The notes under the pieces are model-generated. The model was given only the letters and a program-made list of their open reading frames with translations, was not told where the DNA came from and made no database searches. Source: Gnetum montanum (Eukaryota > Streptophyta > Gnetopsida > Gnetales > Gnetaceae). From it: 64,000 bases of DNA. This document shows, one piece after another, positions 61,132-64,000 of the stretch (within the stretch, counting starts at the first letter, position 1; each line of letters opens with the position of its first letter). The position numbers and the translations under genes were made by a program. Location of the stretch: contig MNCI01004113.1 of assembly GCA_015680685.1 (NCBI GenBank), forward strand, positions 437,874-501,873, in the 5' to 3' direction.

Positions 61132-62880
61132 ATGACAAACAACTTGATTAATAAAACTAAAAATCTTAAATAACAACACAAATCTTAATAAAAATTCCTT
61201 AATGATCAATGCATCTTGTAGAATCTAAGATGATGATGAGTCACTAAACCTAGTCTAGCAACAATCCTAGAAGTTATTACATTAAGCATCCCTATTAATT
61301 AAAATATGAATCCATTTCCTACTTTTGATTCATCTAGTTCTACTTTAAATCAATAATTTTCTTAAAGAATTATCATTAACATTTACATTTTCCATAAATG
61401 AATTTATTTTAGTAACATCTTCTATCTAAGAACCAATAGAATCATCTCTTGAAGAAGCTTGATATGATGGCTCCTCTTTTTCTATATATTGGACCTTCTT
61501 CTCCTTGATAGTCTTTTTAATAGAAGACTTCCATTGCTTTTCTCCTATTTCTTTAGATCTGAAGCATGGATTCTTGGAAGAACTACTACCCTTTGGATTC
61601 TTACCTTCTTTTCTTAAACTCCTTTTAGCCTTATCCTCATTTTTTCCTTCTCATCCTCATGCTTCTTCTCCTTGTGGGCTTCTTTAATCTTTACCTTGGA
61701 TTTGGATCCCTTTTCAAACTTGAAATCCTTCTCCTTACCCATAGTTGATCTCTTATCCTAACTTCTAAAGTCATTAATCTTTTTCTCTACCTTTAATGTC
61801 AAATCCCAAGCCTTATCTAGGATTTGAAACTCATACAAGAAGTTGTGAAAACTTGTTCCCGAATGTCATGACAAACATCAAATATATGTTATATTAGAAA
61901 ATAGGCATAAGATGATAACATAGCAAACATCAAATATATGTAACATTTGACATTAAGCATAAATAAAATATCAAAGAAAATGTAGAATGAAAGGAGAAAA
62001 AAATGCTTTATTGATATGAAATACTATATTTGGATTATGCTCTAAGAGTGTTCCTTGAGGTTTTCTTCCTTTGGCATCTATCCCATAGAGGTAATCCAAC
62101 ATTTCCACCATAATTAGGCCTACAATTGGCTAGAAGGGATGGCTATTCCTCTTCCTATCCTACTTCACCAAATACCCGTTACTTGTCTTTACTTGCTTTG
62201 CAAGGCCATGTTGATATGACCTCTAATGCTCAGGTATAAATATCCTAGGTCAAATCTCCAAGGGTCACCTCAAAAGACATGTCCATTATTACAACACACC
62301 CTTTCAAGCCTTAATTATAGCTTCCCTTTCAAGTCTTGTTATGATAATGATAACACTTATTATGAAGAGGCACCATCTTCATTATGCAACAACATCATTT
62401 AAGAACAAGGACATTATAATCTATCCCCCTTAGGTTTCATTCATCCTCAAACAAGTCCACATTTACTATCTTTTTTCCAACTCTAATACTTCCTTTATGT
62501 TTTTGTGCTCCAATAATTTGATTTCTCCTTTAAACTTGAAGTTGTTTCTTGCTTATTCTACAAACAAGACATATGTGAGAAGAATTTGTATAATTATTAA
62601 ATATTATTTTATCAATACTTACCTCATTTACTAAGATAACGATAAGAGATGAATTAAAGGCCCACCAACCACTAATCACTAATCCTAACCAAGGTCACAC
62701 AAAATGCAACTCATATCTTATTGTCCAAGTGAAGGTAGGGCAAATCCTTTCTCCCAACTTGCACTACCCTAGATATTTTACTTATCTCATTAAAATATAA
62801 ATTAAACAATAAAGAAAATTATGAAAATCATAAATAAAAGAAAGGATAAGATACTTCCTAATCTTGATCAACCTTAGAAA
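61132..62880. other. Intergenic AT-rich DNA with a Lys-rich coding-like remnant
   Basis: On the minus strand 61862-61430 reads FHNFLYEFQILDKAWDLTLK, then strongly Lys/Glu/Ser-rich protein with one frameshift. I recognise no family; it might be a retroelement gag tail or a gene fragment. The remainder shows nothing. Confidence 0.3.
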
Positions 62881-62884
62881 TTTA

Positions 62885-63990
62885 TGGAAGTAGTTGTAGT
62901 TCTGCCATAAGTGATATATGATCATATGGTCTTATTTAGGATGAAAGGGCTTAATCTTGATTCTTCTCAATTTCTTCTTTAGAAATTAACTCTAGTAACT
63001 TGATAACTTGAAAAAATTGAGTATCATACCAAGTATAATCTAGGGTCTAAATAAAGAATGTTGTTGATCCATCTTCATTAATTGTGGCAAAGTAATTACT
63101 AAAGTGTGGTTCTTAATGAGTACTCTCCATCAACATCATTTGTCCCTAAGTTTTGGAATCTAATTTATCTATTGAAGATTCAAAGTAAGCAGAATATGCA
63201 CTTGCCAATGGAATTGTATGTTTAATTGATGGGAACATCTTCTTCAAATCAAATTTATCTTCCAAGGATTCTTTTACACATCCATATTTTAAGAATTGAT
63301 AATTACTACATCTAACATTTGCATTTAAGTCTCCACAAAGGACAATTGGCACTAGATTGGTATGTCTTAGGAATTACATATTCTTCAAACTTTCCTCTAT
63401 TTGCTTAATTAATTATGATCCTTAGCATAATCTAGCATCTGAACATGTTGATTTGGCAATTAAATATGTGTTAACTACACATATACATCTTCCTAATAAA
63501 TGAATTTCTAGTGTCAATGCCAAGGCTATATGATTTTTTCAAAATCTTAATCATTCTTTCTTTCCCATCATTTCAAGTTATGGGATTTTTCAAAGTTGGC
63601 TTCTTTATAAAAGATTGTGTAACCATCCATGTAATTTCTAGAATAGGCTAATATTTATGGCTCAAAATAATTGTGTAACCATCCATGTAAACACCTTTGT
63701 ATCTCATCTTTTCCAAGTCTAGTTGGAATTCTTATAAAAATTTCCATGGCAAGACTTTTTGTAGGCACAAGAGGTCAGCATCCAAATCTTGTAACTCTCC
63801 TAAGATGCATGGGTATCGATACTCATGTCATTCCAAGGCCCATGGTGGACATAGCGGATGTTGTCTATCACTAGCTAGGAATCTTGCAAGCACATTGTAT
63901 GTTGCAACTTTCATTCTCATTCTTGAATTCTTTTCTGGACCATTACTCTTTATGACTATCATACACCTTGTTGGAACAAGATTTTGACTC
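62885..63990 (-). pseudogene. CCR4/Angel-type EEP deadenylase, intron-less broken copy, partial
   Basis: Minus strand, in order: MKVATYNVLARFLASDRQHP followed by LCPPWALE (near 63912-63840), GELQDLDADLLCLQKVLPWK, MRYKGVYMDGYT, a CVVNTYLIAKSTCSDARLC segment, PIVLCGDLNANVRCSNYQFL, PLASAYSAYF, FSNYFATINEDGSTTFFI, LDYTWYD and YDHISLMAELQLLP. This is the exonuclease-endonuclease-phosphatase fold of CCR4-type poly(A)-shortening enzymes. The GDxN and DH catalytic residues are kept; the metal-binding Glu of LQEV is Lys. Several stops and frameshifts. The whole domain fits in about 1.1 kb without recognisable introns, so it may be a processed pseudogene; the 5' part is off-window. No poly(A) tail was seen downstream. 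Confidence 0.75.
63611..63692 (+). repeat. Short direct duplication in the CCR4-like copy
   Basis: TTGTGTAACCATCCATGTAA occurs at about 63616-63635 and 63671-63690, 55 bp apart. It duplicates the exon segment encoding MDGYTQ on the minus strand. Confidence 0.75.
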
Positions 63991-64000
63991 TCCATGTTGT

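Overview
The window is repeat-dominated nuclear DNA from a land plant with a large genome. A gymnosperm is my best guess, but this is inferred only from element types, huge LTRs and low gene density. Almost everything recognisable is an LTR retrotransposon or its remains. I see no tRNA, rRNA or CRISPR array and no intact host gene.

Region 1 (1-9700): the 3' part of a relatively young, CpG-rich Ty3/Gypsy element of the Tat (Ogre-like) lineage, here element A. It has a single-frame pol (RT, RNase H, a second archaeal-type RNase H, integrase; 3250-6717) broken only by stop codons, then a 30-bp minisatellite and a 3' LTR ending at 9700. The most interesting content lies upstream of RT on the minus strand: a six-exon gene (about 2826 to beyond the left edge). 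Its exon 2 encodes a degenerate FCP1/NIF-type HAD phosphatase domain. All five introns are GT-AG and every junction keeps frame.

Region 2 (9701-28576): an older, CpG-depleted relative, element B, about 19 kb: truncated 5' LTR, PBS, gag, protease, a 6.6-kb spacer carrying the decayed orthologous antisense gene, RT-RH-aRNH-IN, minisatellite and 3' LTR. Element A appears to have inserted into B's 5' LTR. Both copies carry the antisense gene in the same place, the interval where Ogre-type elements have an intron, so it is a resident of the family and not a chance insertion.

Region 3 (28577-50595): AT-rich DNA with an antisense-oriented element C (31077-37990; two LTRs, Athila-type PBS, gag but no pol), a truncated copia-like remnant (about 41914-45290), a roughly 70-bp tandem repeat and long stretches without recognisable genes.

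Region 4 (50596-61131): element D, same family as C but on the plus strand, with gag, protease remnant, no RT or integrase, and a second ORF preceded by its own TATA-containing LTR-like promoter.

Region 5 (61132-64000): unassigned AT-rich DNA, a Lys-rich coding-like remnant, and at the right edge an intron-less broken copy of a CCR4/Angel-type deadenylase (minus strand).

How the parts fit: elements A and B look like a Tat family with a conserved antisense passenger gene; C and D look like pol-less derivatives that would need an autonomous partner. All copies show C-to-T / G-to-A decay typical of long-term cytosine methylation.
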